A stretch of 64,000 nucleotides of DNA, taken from NCBI GenBank assembly GCA_030549495.1, contig JAUIRK010001025.1, forward strand, positions 141,501 through 205,500. Reading direction: 5' to 3'. The stretch is from Nectonema munidae (taxonomy: Eukaryota > Nematomorpha > Nectonematoida > Nectonematidae). Made by a program: the position numbers and the translations under genes. Below are positions 46,001-54,116 of the stretch, one piece after another (the first letter of the stretch is position 1; every line of letters begins with the position of its first letter). The notes beneath the pieces were generated by a model. The model was not told the DNA's origin and made no database searches. It worked only from the letters and a program-made list of their open reading frames with translations.

Positions 46001-47240
46001 GTAAAAAAGTACAATGAATGTATGGGAGGAGTGGATACACTTGACAAGCTTTTGTCTAGTTACAGACCTCAAATAAGAAGCAAAAAATGGTGGTGGAATC
46101 TGTTTAGTAATGGACTAAACTCAAGCGTTGTTTCTGCTAGGCTACTTTTATGCGAACTTGATGCTTCAAAAAAAGTAACATACTTGGAATTTAGAAGAGA
46201 TGTTGTTTTACACTTGATAGGATTGGGAAGGTTGAAAGAAATACGTCAAGGACCTAAAGCACATCTACCTAAAGATATGAGAGTCACTAAAGGACATTAT
46301 TTAGTAGAGTCGACACAAGGAAGATGTTCGATTTGTCAAAAAAATACAAAGAAAAAGTGCAATTTGTGTAACAAAAGACTCCATCAACTTTGTTTTCCTT
46401 TATATCATTAATAAATAAAGTTTTACAAAAATGTTATTTTAGATACCTTAAATGGCCAATGTTCCATTTCTGGAACATTTAAAAAACTGGTACAAAAACT
46501 TTTTTTTCTTGAATTATTTTTTATTTTAAGTTTTTAACATTTTATTCAAACTCTAATTAAACTCTTTGAAGCAAAAAATTATTGGGAACAAAATCCTAGA
46601 GTTTTTTCTTTCATTTTTTCAATAGAAGGTAAAATTTTTACATAAACGTGTTTTTTAATTGACGTATCAAAAGTGTCAATATATTTTTCCGTCAATTTTT
46701 TAAGGTTTTTATGTTCAATATAAAGCCTGGTGTCTGTTGAATATATTTATTTAAAAAGAATCACACTGATTATGTATTAAAACACTATTTTTTTCAATGT
46801 TCCAGAAATGGAACATCTGACATTAAACGGTTCTCTGGAAGTAAAAATCGTGTTCTTTTACTTGCATGAAAATTCATTAAAGAACAAAGCTCACAATCAA
46901 TTTACTAAAACCAATATCTGTAACGCTTATATTAGTAGGAGTAAGAAAATTTTCCGTACCTGCACTTACAGTTATCTGAAAGAGATCCAGTGTAAGGAAG
47001 AACGATTAGACCAATGACGGGTGGAATGGCCCAAATCATAGTGGTGTATTGGACGGGCAAATTTAATTGAAGCAAAACGGGCTGTAAAAAAGCGGATTCT
47101 ATCGCGTGAACAAACTCCACTCCAAAGAGCACAGCGCAAATGATGAGAAAATGCCACATCTTCTTCTGCTTGTACTTCGGATTTGAATAAGAGATCAAGC
47201 CGTTGAAGTTGTGGTGCAGGAAGTTGCATATTAAATACGC
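30767..47240 (-). CDS. slc45-like: SLC45-family proton/sugar symporter (seven joined exons, 5' exon missing)
   Basis: Exons (minus strand, 5' to 3'): 47240-46960, 42622-42477, 40888-40679, 39549-39262, 33320-32943, 31973-31801, 31003-30767. All introns are GT-AG and all phases agree, giving 570 codons plus stop. SLC45 proteins are 12-helix major facilitators related to plant sucrose/H+ symporters and work in plasma or organelle membranes. Twelve hydrophobic segments are visible, from FLIICAVLFGVEF to YVGAVCMSISFLASFLI. The signature after helix 2 is KCRFGKRRPFILMY (family: RxGRRxPF). Other family blocks are GGFVGYLFGGFD, FFCWTSILSYAIYFSDLIGQ and RARGIGKDIALLSSEVF. The length fits SLC45 (530-770). 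The initiator lies in an unseen upstream exon or, less likely, is the Met before WHFLII. No frame damage is seen; the gene looks functional. The exact paralogue is not decided. Confidence 0.93.
31004..31800 (-). other. SLC45 intron 6
   Basis: AT-rich intron with no repeat recognised. A run of imperfect direct repeats (TAAGCAAATTTATATTGGCA and variants) lies at 31180-31225, next to the acceptor. Confidence 0.5.
31801..31973 (-). CDS. slc45-like: SLC45 exon with helices 9-10
   Basis: Acceptor AAATTTAG, donor GTAAAA. Encodes VKIPQIFGIGISLLGMVIFS, IFPRKET, and helix 10 (AFILSALMGFIYGNTLSIPI) ending ISEYHKDS. Confidence 0.88.
31974..32942 (-). other. SLC45 intron 5
   Basis: Contains the hairpin repeat at 32160-32310 (separate entry). 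The rest is AT-rich and unassigned. Confidence 0.5.
32160..32310. repeat. Imperfect ~150-bp hairpin repeat in the SLC45 intron
   Basis: The arm GTGGATTTCTTGTGAGTGAA (about 32194) pairs with TTCACTCACGAGAAATCC (about 32265), and the outer TTTTGGTGGTGAAGAT pairs with CATCATCACCACAAAAGAT. The loop is about 50 bp. It could be a tiny MITE or a structured intronic RNA; nothing further can be said. Confidence 0.55.
32943..33320 (-). CDS. slc45-like: SLC45 exon with helices 7-8
   Basis: Acceptor AAAGTATAG, donor GTAAAT. The start completes the basic loop (SHKKVVTKLKRCIQSAKQEI), then helix 7 (PFLVLLITTFFCWTSILSYA), the extracellular FSDLIGQEVFNG motif typical of SLC45, an Asn-containing loop, and helix 8 (FSSFTMCLFSFVSMLYSLAL). 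Confidence 0.9.
33661..33890 (-). mobile_element. End fragment of a Charlie-type hAT element
   Basis: The minus strand from about 33757 reads AGAGGTGGACAAACTACGG and CCGCGGGCCAAATGCCGCCC. Ends of the form CAGGGGTSGGCAAACT..GCCCGCGGGCC are typical of Charlie/GTF2IRD2-like hAT elements. A related end lies at 56.19 kb in the same orientation. The short frame here is not a gene. Confidence 0.6.
34243..35961 (-). mobile_element. hAT element with CGGBP1-like zinc finger transposase, broken
   Basis: The ends CTAGGGCGAACAAAAATTGA (34243) and, inverted, CTACAAAGAACAAAAAAAAT (35961) form imperfect TIRs with AAAATTGAC-rich subterminal repeats. The minus-strand gene starts MPKIAKDKATKV near 35737 and shows a BED-like finger (LLCKICNVIVKHGKNFF, HRSSKKHQ). 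It continues KIAKCFLEANIPLDKLSHPS (35510-35440), then SPPGLIVTRWASWLNAANYY and NNLPAVRKIVQEFDDEDG (34890-34780), and DYLHKRIEKIVEITNEEI. These match hAT transposases related to CGG-binding protein 1. At least three frame changes or stops. It lies in intron 4 of SLC45 in the same orientation as the host gene. Confidence 0.75.
36105..36860. mobile_element. Possible non-autonomous element with ACCGAT-rich ends
   Basis: The left part (36110-36215) is built around ATGTACCGATTA, CATCGGTAGAATC and GAATCGGTATTCG; the right part (36755-36858) around GGTATCTGTATTGG, TGTATCGGTAATTG and AATCGGTAAAGGAATCG, ending GCTAGTTCCCTAC. Ends like AGGGA.GTACCGAT occur in non-autonomous DNA elements of several animals. 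The ends are only partly inverted, so the call is tentative. Confidence 0.35.
37900..38410. repeat. GATTCT-rich degenerate low-complexity region
   Basis: Two blocks (37910-38050 and 38315-38410) are degenerate repeats of GATTCTGATT and its variants, flanking a less repetitive 250-bp segment. The origin could be a decayed satellite or the ends of an old element. Confidence 0.5.
38524..38668 (+). mobile_element. tRNA-derived SINE, family A, copy 3
   Basis: The best preserved head: GAGTAAGGTTGGTTGGATA, ACTCAAGGTCTTGGGTTCGA and TCCCGCATCGAGC (B box across 38573-38585). The body is CATAGTTCGATACAAGCAGC and CTTCTCGATGAAAACAACCC. Located in intron 4 of SLC45, antisense to the gene. Confidence 0.85.
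39262..39549 (-). CDS. slc45-like: SLC45 exon with helices 5-6 and the central cytosolic loop
   Basis: Acceptor TCTTTAAG. Encodes GFVGYLFGGFDIKSSFSS, then helix 6 (LSFFMAAMVLTITTLFTLLV) and a long basic and Ser/Thr-rich loop (SPGRKSFKSRNTTSSLSL). The donor GTAAGG at 39261 keeps phase with the next exon; a second GTAAGA 28 bases further on could serve as an alternative donor but breaks phase with the next exon. Confidence 0.85.
39550..40678 (-). other. SLC45 intron 3
   Basis: AT-rich, except 40000-40190 where GCGGGTTTAAAT-like phrases repeat (GTGGGTTTAAATTTCG, GCGGGTTTAAATTC) and G+C is higher. This may be another short insertion, unassigned. Confidence 0.45.
40679..40888 (-). CDS. slc45-like: SLC45 exon with helices 4-5
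   Basis: Acceptor TTTTTTAG, donor GTACTT. Encodes a polar Ser/Glu-rich loop (ESISIQNGESETSSQASG), helix 4 (LEIGLTIFCVILLDLCIDSI), the conserved Asp pair in LLDLCIDS, and AVTFGNTVYGFG at the start of helix 5. Its frame has no Met-initiated run long enough for an ORF scan, so it is easily missed. Confidence 0.87.
40889..42476 (-). other. SLC45 intron 2
   Basis: AT-rich, with no repeat ends or alternative exon recognised. The 72-codon plus-strand frame at 41675 has no family resemblance. Confidence 0.45.
42477..42622 (-). CDS. slc45-like: SLC45 exon with the RFGKRRPF motif and helix 3
   Basis: Acceptor CCTATAG. Encodes FGKRRPFILMYSSGCVIGLL and the rest of helix 3, then QISKQNNYAQIIASLGVKIA. 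I chose the donor GTAGAA at 42476 because it gives the phase needed by the next exon; the nearer GTAAAA at 42495 would not. Confidence 0.85.
43380..43947. mobile_element. Foldback element with TTTTAAGTTAGTCC phrase repeats, copy 1
   Basis: The left end repeats GATTTAAGTTTGTCTCTTCCC and CATTTTAAGTTAGTCCC. The right end (43905-43947), inverted, reads TACCATTTTTATTTTAAGTT then AGTCCTTATCC. The same phrase forms the ends of the 54.1 kb element. The interior is very AT-rich and non-coding. Confidence 0.65.
44070..44215 (-). mobile_element. tRNA-derived SINE, family A, copy 4
   Basis: The minus strand carries GGGCGTGAGTAGAGGC, AAGGTTTTGGGTTCGATACT (B box slightly changed), CATAGTTCGATACAAGC and GAAAACACCCCAACAC. 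It lies in intron 1 of SLC45, in the same orientation as the gene. Confidence 0.8.
44682..46411 (+). pseudogene. piggyBac transposase, one frameshift
   Basis: The first frame (44682-45668) has an acidic N-terminus, then FFKILPQEYLQQLSEMSN, WKDIGQFLGIVLLSGYNCLP and ELSIDESMVPYYGKHSCKQY with the first catalytic Asp (codon at 45483), then GKPIRFGYKLWIMCSKKGYP. The second frame (45566-46411) continues VGEHVVLKFV, EVYFDNFFSSHSLL (second Asp), GGVDTLDKLLSSYRPQIRSK (third Asp) and ends with a cysteine-rich domain RCSICQKNTKKKCNLCNKRL. Family homology switches from frame one to frame two near 45595-45605, a single 1-nt frameshift. Otherwise near full length (about 560 codons) and the best preserved transposase in the window. 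SIDESMVPYYG and the RING-like tail point to the PGBD2/PGBD3 group. Confidence 0.9.
46449..46832. repeat. 3' subterminal repeat of the piggyBac copy
   Basis: CCTTAAATGGCCAATGTTCC just after the transposase stop is an approximate inverse of the right end (CCGTTTAATGTCAGATGTTC). This 380-bp piece therefore has element-like ends of its own. The CCAATGTTCC motif is shared with the MITEs at 17.3, 56.4 and 59.3 kb. Confidence 0.45.
46960..47240 (-). CDS. slc45-like: SLC45 exon with helices 1-2
   Basis: Acceptor CTTTTTTAG, donor GTACGG; ends with two bases of the Arg codon in the RFGKRRPF motif. Encodes AYLICNFLHHNFNGLISYS at the cytosolic N side, helix 1 with FGVEFVHAIESAFLQPVLLQ and helix 2 with IWAIPPVIGLIVLPYTGSLS followed by DNCKC. 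The open frame continues up to the acceptor, which is why I think a further 5' exon exists. Confidence 0.9.
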
Positions 47241-49133
47241 CTAAAAAAGAAGCAATCACAGAGGGAGATTATTGATTCAAAAATAATATAAAATAAGACT
47301 GTCAAACTGAAATCGCCTGCTTTTGACGGATAAACTTTTCGCGTGTCAAATTTCTGTCAATCAAAAGTTAATATAAGTTAATTATCATCAGCCATTTTTT
47401 CTTTTAGTCTTGTTCATCCGTACAAAAAATTGTAAAAATGTTTTGATGTCTACTACAAAAAATTCTTAAGGCGCCATTTCTTTTATATTCATCTACTTGT
47501 AATTCTTTAAAACATTATCCAGATTGACACAAAACGATAAAGAAATATGAATAAATTTTTGTTTTAACTCACATAATATGTTATATTCCATTCTCAAATC
47601 GGCGGTTCACATGAAACTATCATTAGGCCAGGTTTGGAGGGGGCACGTATGTTTGTAGGAAGGGTTACACACACACAGGTGATAGAACATTATAATATGG
47701 GTTTAACTTTATCAATATTTAGCCTTATAAAATGTATACATCTTCGTGATTTTATCCTATCACCCACATCAAAAATGTTTGAAGGTTGAGAGCTATTATC
47801 ATATTCATGAAATATTTTAGCATAATTATTCATAAATATCAAGAATATGCAACAAACATAACTGATTCTCAAACACACATCAATCCTATTTATTCGCTTT
47901 GATTCTTTTTTGCTTAATTTTTAAAAAGCACGCATTTTCAGTAAACAAATATATAGAAGAATTTTTGCACTTCTAAAATATTAAAATGTTTGAAAAATAA
48001 GTTTTGCTACATTTTGTCCACCTGTAACACTTCTGTCGTGACGATTATTATTGAAACTATTGACGATTTTAAGGAGTAATAAGGTAAAGTATGAAATGTT
48101 AATAATTTTTGTGAGATTAAAAGCCGCAAATTTCGCTCATTTTTATAGCATTTTAATGGCAAAATGTAAGACAAAGAAATTGAGCATCTTTTTACATGTC
48201 GTAAATGAGAAGAGTCAATTGGCATTGATGGTAGATGCAGTCTTTAGTGTTATATATAGATTGAGACACGTTTACGAAATCCGGTATCATTATATCTGAA
48301 AAAACATCACTAAATTATATCATCTACCTAAAAGATAATTGGTAAATCAATTTTTGAAAAAAAAGATGTTTCTACTAAAATATATTTTGAGATGTGTGTT
48401 TTTGTGAAATTGAATTTTGTAAATTTGTTGCTACATCCGAATTGGCGAAAATTTGATTCCGCGAAGTTTTGTAGAAAAGAAAACAAGAAAATGAAAATAG
48501 ATGGTTGTGTATTATAATTCATGTCCAATGTCCATGCTTTAAATCTAGAGAGAAGGTTCGTATGATTGGATTTTCACATTTAACAAACAATTTTTTTAAT
48601 ATCCCTGCATTAAATTTTTTTAAAAAAAACCCTGGATGTACATTTTTCGGTTAAGAAACTTTCCTTCAAGCCGATAAATTTATCTACAATGTTGAACAAT
48701 TGAAAAAAACCAAATATAAGTACTCCGAGAAACAATTCGTACAGTATATGGCAATTTCAATTTTGACTTTATTTAATTGATTTGTTTGGAAAATATATTC
48801 AATATTTGTCCAAGGAAAAATTTGTTTCGAAGATGTAATAAACTAAGTCTGATAAATGTATACATATTTATATATACATACTTCAAGTTGAGATAAATTG
48901 AGTCTAATTTTGATCGTCGTGTTGTAACGCTTCTATAAAAATCATTTTTTCTTATTTATAAATAGTTAAAATAGTGAGAAATAGCATTTTGCAATCAAAC
49001 CTCAGATCGATATATAGACATACACCTAAAAAACACGTGCTTCCTTATTTCTTTGAAAAATTGAAAAAACTAAATAAAAATAAAACAAATTCTTCATTTA
49101 AATAGTTGTTCATTCCCACATCATTTTTTCATT
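47241..49133. other. AT-rich stretch upstream of the visible SLC45 exons
   Basis: The missing first SLC45 exon should lie here or further right. I found no frame with a start codon and a donor of the right phase that I could defend. Confidence 0.45.
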
Positions 49134-49450
49134 TTATTGCCAGGTTGTATCTTTCTTCAAAAGATCGAAAATCTTGATGGAATATTTACGATGCTCTTCA
49201 GAATAATCTCCCAAATTGATTTTGAAAAGATTCGGATAAGCCTGGAGTGCGTATGATTTCAATGACATTATACAGCACATTTCAAAGTATTTGCTGAACA
49301 TCTTATACAAAGTATCAGCTGAACTTTGAAATGTGCTGACAAGTTTTTCAAAAAGCTCTTTATTATTTTTCTTCTTATAGTTTCGAAGGAAATTTTTTGA
49401 AACAAAGACAAAACTCATCCACGCTCGTTCTTCAACTTGTGTTATCAATA
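49134..49450 (-). pseudogene. Second, diverged fragment of the GYTKY/ERFHQ orphan family
   Basis: The minus-strand frame reads VEERAWMSFVFVSKNFLRNY, then ELFEKLVSTFQSSADTLYKM, MSLKSYALQAYPNLFKINLG and DYSEEHRKYSIKIF. It aligns block by block with the C-terminal part of the gene at 3.45-4.77 kb (AAWRSFKAVTDNFLGN, MSLKIHFLHQHLNFFPDNLG, SDEHGERFHQEI). A short extra segment sits before MSLK, and the family's ERFHQ box is lost. It is AT-rich, unlike the 3.2 kb copy, so it is an older relict. No terminal repeats found. Confidence 0.65.
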
Positions 49451-51797
49451 AAAAGTCGCCATTTGGCTGTATTTAACGGTGTACGCCTTTCTTATCCTTT
49501 AATATCGTAGCAATAGCTACAAGGCGAGTACTCATGGTTTAATAAAAAAAATTTTAAATCGGCAAAAAAAACAAAAATATCGAATTACTATAAAATTGAA
49601 ACAAAATTGATTAAAAAGTAGGTGGCTATATATCCAAATAAATTTAAAAATAAAACTATAGTTCATGTTTAAAATAAAATGTAAAAACTTTAATTGTAAA
49701 AATTTTAATTGCAAAATCACTATAAGTTTTTGAGTGTAATTAAACATAAAAATAAGAAATTTTTTTGTCACACAGTGAATCATTAATTATTATTTCGAGA
49801 TAAGACATTGAATTAAGTTTGCAAAACTTAGATAAATCTGCATTGTTTTCTAAAGTAAAAAAAGTTATTTAACAGTAGGTTTGATAAAAGAAGGTAATAA
49901 ATATATAGGAATATGTACATCGGTGAATTTCATTTTCTTTGATTGATTCTGAAAGCCTGTTTGACAGATGAGAATAATTGATTGACTTTTCAAATTTTTT
50001 TGATGACAGGAATATTATCTGAAACCTTTATACTTCTTTTTCTGATCTTTTTATTGCTATCCTTCTTAAGAAATCAGTACATCTAAAAAAGAAGTTATAT
50101 AAGATTTGGAAAAAGTTTTAAATTTAAGCAAAAATATGGTTGACAAAAATTTTTCAAAAAAAAATTTGAGTTGGGCTTTAAAAAATATTGAACTGCTGTA
50201 CAGATAAAATTAAACGTTTATAAGAGGGTATCTGAGAAAATGACCGGGTAACTCAATTTTAAAAAGAAAAACGCGAACTTAAATTTTTTCTTTATTCTCG
50301 AGTAATATAAATGGAAGGTAGAAATATTCGATGTTATCACTATTTCTTTGTTCTTTGTGGAATCATAGAAAAAACAAGAGAGGTTAGAGTGAGGGAGTGT
50401 TGCATGGCTATTGTTTAAACATTAAAAAAAAGTCATAAAAACTTTATTCCATGGTACAAATTGTAATTGATTCCTCTTTTAACCACTAAAGTATTTTAAT
50501 GTCCGTCTTGCTTATTCAATGACACCCATACCTTGCTAGATCTCTAATGCACAGGTAGTGAAATGAAAATGAATCAAACACTCACATAAAATTTTATTAT
50601 TCCTAATCCCACATAAACTAATCAAATTTTGGCTGCTCCAACTCTTGACCCATTGAAGAGAAGATTTTTGAAGAAAACTTCTTGGGACACTGCTTTTACA
50701 GCAATCCTCAAAGGGTTCAGACATGTTTGATGTGTTTATGCTGCTCCAAAAAAAGACCCAATAATAAAAGGCTTAAAAAATGAATGTATTTTATAGTGTT
50801 TATTTTGTTACTTTGTTTTAAAACATAACTTTTATATTATCTTGCAGAAACATTCACAAGGTTGAACATGGGGATAGAATAGTATTTTTCAGCAAAAATT
50901 TCTTACCACTTTCTGAGTTATTAAATAATCATATATTTGCATACAATTGCGGCACAAGTTTGTTATATTGCAATGCGGTGGGACAATGGTATATAATCAA
51001 AAATTAAGCTTTTGAAACTGCACTGAAAAGAAGACTCAATATAGAAATATATTTGAGAGACGAAAAAATCCTCAAATTCTCGTAACACTCTTTTCAATTC
51101 TTCCTGTTTTGTTTTGAACTTCGTCTTCCAACAGGTTGCAAAGGAAGGGCCTTTATTTATGGTTTTTGTTCAAAGTCATTTTATGTTTTTTTCAAATCGA
51201 AGACAATTTGATGAATACGGGTTTATGGATTGCATTGTTTGGCGCGTGTATACACATTCGTTTTCCCCGGACAAGGCTTTAGTATTTGTTCGTGTCTAGA
51301 GGCTTAACCAGAGGGGCGGGCACCACTAAACAAAACAAAATGATAAATAATAATTAAAGTTTATACAAAATTGCAAGTATTTATGTTTTGTGATTATATA
51401 TTTCAAGCATTCATATCGTTGATCTTTTACAAATCATCATTTCTCTTATGCAGTTGAAAGGAAACTTATTATTTATTACAATTCATTCTCTAGATACGAA
51501 AGTCCGAATTTTATCTTTCAAACAAAGAATAAGAAAGAAAGAAAGTTCATTGCAAATCAAATGATATGCATAAAAGATAAAGATAGCAAAAAATTTAAAC
51601 AAGCAAAAACGCTTTAGTATATAAAATATTAAAAAAACACATTTATCATTTTCATCAGCATCAAAACTGAAATGCCAAATTTCAGTGTACGTAAACCATT
51701 AAAATTGAGGTCGTGGTTCAAATTCGTTAACAGCAAAACAAAGATTTGTCGACACGAGAAGTCACAAACATCCTTTGATTGCACCCTTAAAAGATTT
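49451..51797. other. AT-rich stretch with no recognised gene
   Basis: About 2.3 kb without a supported gene or repeat end. Confidence 0.45.
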
Positions 51798-51926
51798 AAA
51801 AGATCTTTTAGTGATTACGTAAAAAATCAATTGAAATTACGCTATACATGCTTGCTTTTTGCTTAAAAGATCTTGTAGTGATTACGTAAAAAATCAATTG
51901 AAATTACGCTATACATGCTTGCTTTG
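51798..51926 (+). repeat. Near-perfect 67-bp tandem duplication
   Basis: A 67-bp unit beginning AAAAGATCTTTTAGTGATTA at 51798 is repeated from 51865 with one clear substitution until the copies diverge at 51925. The high identity indicates a recent duplication or a short-read collapse/expansion. Confidence 0.85.
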
Positions 51927-52090
51927 GTTTGTTTCAAGCCAATATTCAATATTCACATTATAATTTTTTATGATTTAATTCATTTTTAAAGACCTTGATT
52001 TCAGGTATATAAAAAATTTCTACGATTAAGTCACTCATAAAGTTAAGCCCAGTTAAGAATTATATGTCACATTCTATCCATCCTTACTGA

Positions 52091-52369
52091 TATCACGGTC
52101 CCTTCCAAAATTCTGAGTTCACGATCTTCCTGGAATTTACATCCGATCAAAACCAGAGAACGGCCTACCTTGATAGAATTCGATTACAAGAATGGATATT
52201 CCAAATATATGAATACTGCTACGTGAACGATACAATCCTAACACGAACGCTCCCAAAATGGAACACAATCTTAATGTCCAGTGTTAGATTGATTACAAAC
52301 AAAGTTAGAACCGGTTCCCAAGAGCACAACCTAACCTTTAAATTCTTCAGAGGAAGAAAACGAGAATAA
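52091..52369 (+). other. Unassigned 92-codon open stretch
   Basis: An open frame without a needed Met start reads YHGPFQNSEFTIFLEFTSDQ, RTAYLDRIRLQEWIFQIYEY, RTLPKWNTILMSSVRLITNK and VRTGSQEHNLTFKFFRGRKR before TAA. The composition looks protein-like and less AT-rich than the neighbours. I do not recognise the family; it could be a repeat-derived or host exon fragment. Confidence 0.3.
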
Positions 52370-52460
52370 AAAACCAACACAACGGAAACTAGCTAGCATA
52401 GGATATGATTATAAATGAGATGTGGTAAAAAAATACGAAAACTTGAAGGGATGCAAAACT

Positions 52461-53091
52461 TTATATAATATTGATAGATAATATTTTGTACATAGTATAG
52501 AATTTAAAAATATAGGCTATTTTAGGACATGTTACATGTTCTAGTAGGAGTAAACTCGGACCAGAATTTGACTTCGTCCTATATATAGATGATATGAATA
52601 TATAAGCTACTTCTACAAAGGCCAGATAACTGACTATGCCTAACCTAGCTTTTATCTGAAACATTTTTGCGATTATACATTGTGTCAATCCTAAATTTAA
52701 GTAGGCGGATCTAGTGTGCAGAAAGACAGAACTAAATAGTATAACGCAGAATCTCCTATTGCACCGGGCTATTGCATATATAGCTGGTCCACCTAGATAA
52801 CTTTTCCTTTTTTAACATATACCCCAAAGAACGCTTAAGGCGGGGTTTGCGTGAGCTCCCAAGCTTCGTAAAAATGCACGCATGCCTGCGTATTCTAAGA
52901 TTTTCAATCAACTTTCTACTCATTTTCTCCAACCTTTTGTGGAACCAAGAAAAGAAGATGCGGCTGTGAGCAATGGTGAAACGGTTGTCATAATCATTCC
53001 TAAAAAGTTTGTACACAAGGTCGTCTATTTTATGCATCCAAGTTGAAGGTGGGAATCCCAAAATGGAGTTACCATAAATCAATTTCGGCAT
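52461..53091 (-). other. Unassigned minus-strand frames, possibly retroelement-derived
   Basis: The frame 53091-52756 reads MPKLIYGNSILGFPPSTWMH, KLFRNDYDNRFTIAHSRIFF and KRLEKMSRKLIENLRIRRHA; a second frame follows at 52688-52461. It is richer in charged residues than random AT-rich frames. No motif allows an assignment. Confidence 0.25.
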
Positions 53092-54116
53092 TTTTAGGAT
53101 TTTAATGACCTGATCTACCGTCCTTGGAATTGATCCCTAGGTCTTTAAGACATCGATATAGCGCTAGATCCTACATCCCAATTCCTAATTGATTCGTAGA
53201 TATCTTAGGCTGTGAACTCAGTGAATATTTCATATGTTGCGTGCGTTATTTTTGCAATGCCTCAGATTATCCTTGATAATGTACATATTCATTTTGACAT
53301 TTAAAAATTTTCTAAAAACTCTGCAACAAAATTTTTGGATATTACAAAAAATTGATTTAATTACTTTTTAGTTAAATTATTATTATTATCATTTACTTAA
53401 TTTGATATATATACGTAATATTCATAAATTTAATTGAGTTCAAATTGATTATTCAATTTTAGCCAATCAGATCAGAAACTTTTGTAAATTTCATTTGAAT
53501 GGTTACATTTTAATCAAGAAATTTTCAAGATAATTGTTTCGATTGTAGCACAGTTTGCCGTGTAAATCTAAAATATAATTCAGGAATTTTTATCCAATCA
53601 AATCACAGAGTTTGTACACTAATTAAAGTATTAAAGATAGGTTTAATTTCATTCTAAATCAAGTGTTTGCGATTGGTTGGATTGCAAACATTATGAAAAT
53701 TGCAAAATATTTTGCATTTATGATTCTATAATTTTAACAGGTGAGATATGGTAAAGATCTAAAAGTGAATAAAATCAACTTTAACACATTTAAAATGAAA
53801 AAAGGCAAGATGGAAATGAAAATTAAATGCAAAATCTCCTTATATTGAACACTGTGGGCACTCAAAAAATGTTAAATATAGGGAGTTGATTCAGTACATA
53901 GAGGGGACATTAATTGAGTCAATTAAACGCCTTTTTATGAAATGCCTATTTTCTATTTTCAGTTCTTTTGCGAAGGTTAGTTCTTTAGTGTGAAGCAACA
54001 GCCCGGTAATTGGAGCAGATAGTCTAAACAAAACACTGGCATGTCATATCACTTATCCAACCTTCTTGCATTTTTGGAATCGTAATAATGACATTCGTGT
54101 GTCAATTGAATTGGTA
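53092..54116. other. AT-rich stretch with no recognised gene
   Basis: Nothing was recognised before the foldback element. Confidence 0.4.

Larger units (their letters stand above)
44457..46832 (+). mobile_element. piggyBac transposon (PGBD2/3-like group)
   Basis: Candidate ends are AACCGTTTAGTGTCCAAT at 44457 and, inverted, AACCGTTTAATGTCAGAT at 46832; they match at about 15 of 19 positions. The TTAA target expected for piggyBac is not intact at either flank, so the ends are either mutated or slightly misplaced. Between the transposase stop and the right end, the palindrome GTTCCATTTCTGGAAC occurs twice (46461-46476 and, as its complement, 46799-46814). Confidence 0.65.
42623..46959 (-). other. 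SLC45 intron 1, hosting a foldback, a SINE and a piggyBac copy
   Basis: From the 3' side: unassigned AT-rich DNA (42.6-43.38), foldback element (43.38-43.95), SINE (44.07-44.21), piggyBac (44.46-46.83). The piggyBac gene runs antisense to the transporter. Confidence 0.65.

Noticed and set aside
47690-47878. Candidate first exon for SLC45
   Set aside because: It has a Met start, but no donor site of the required phase and no resemblance to SLC45 N-termini.
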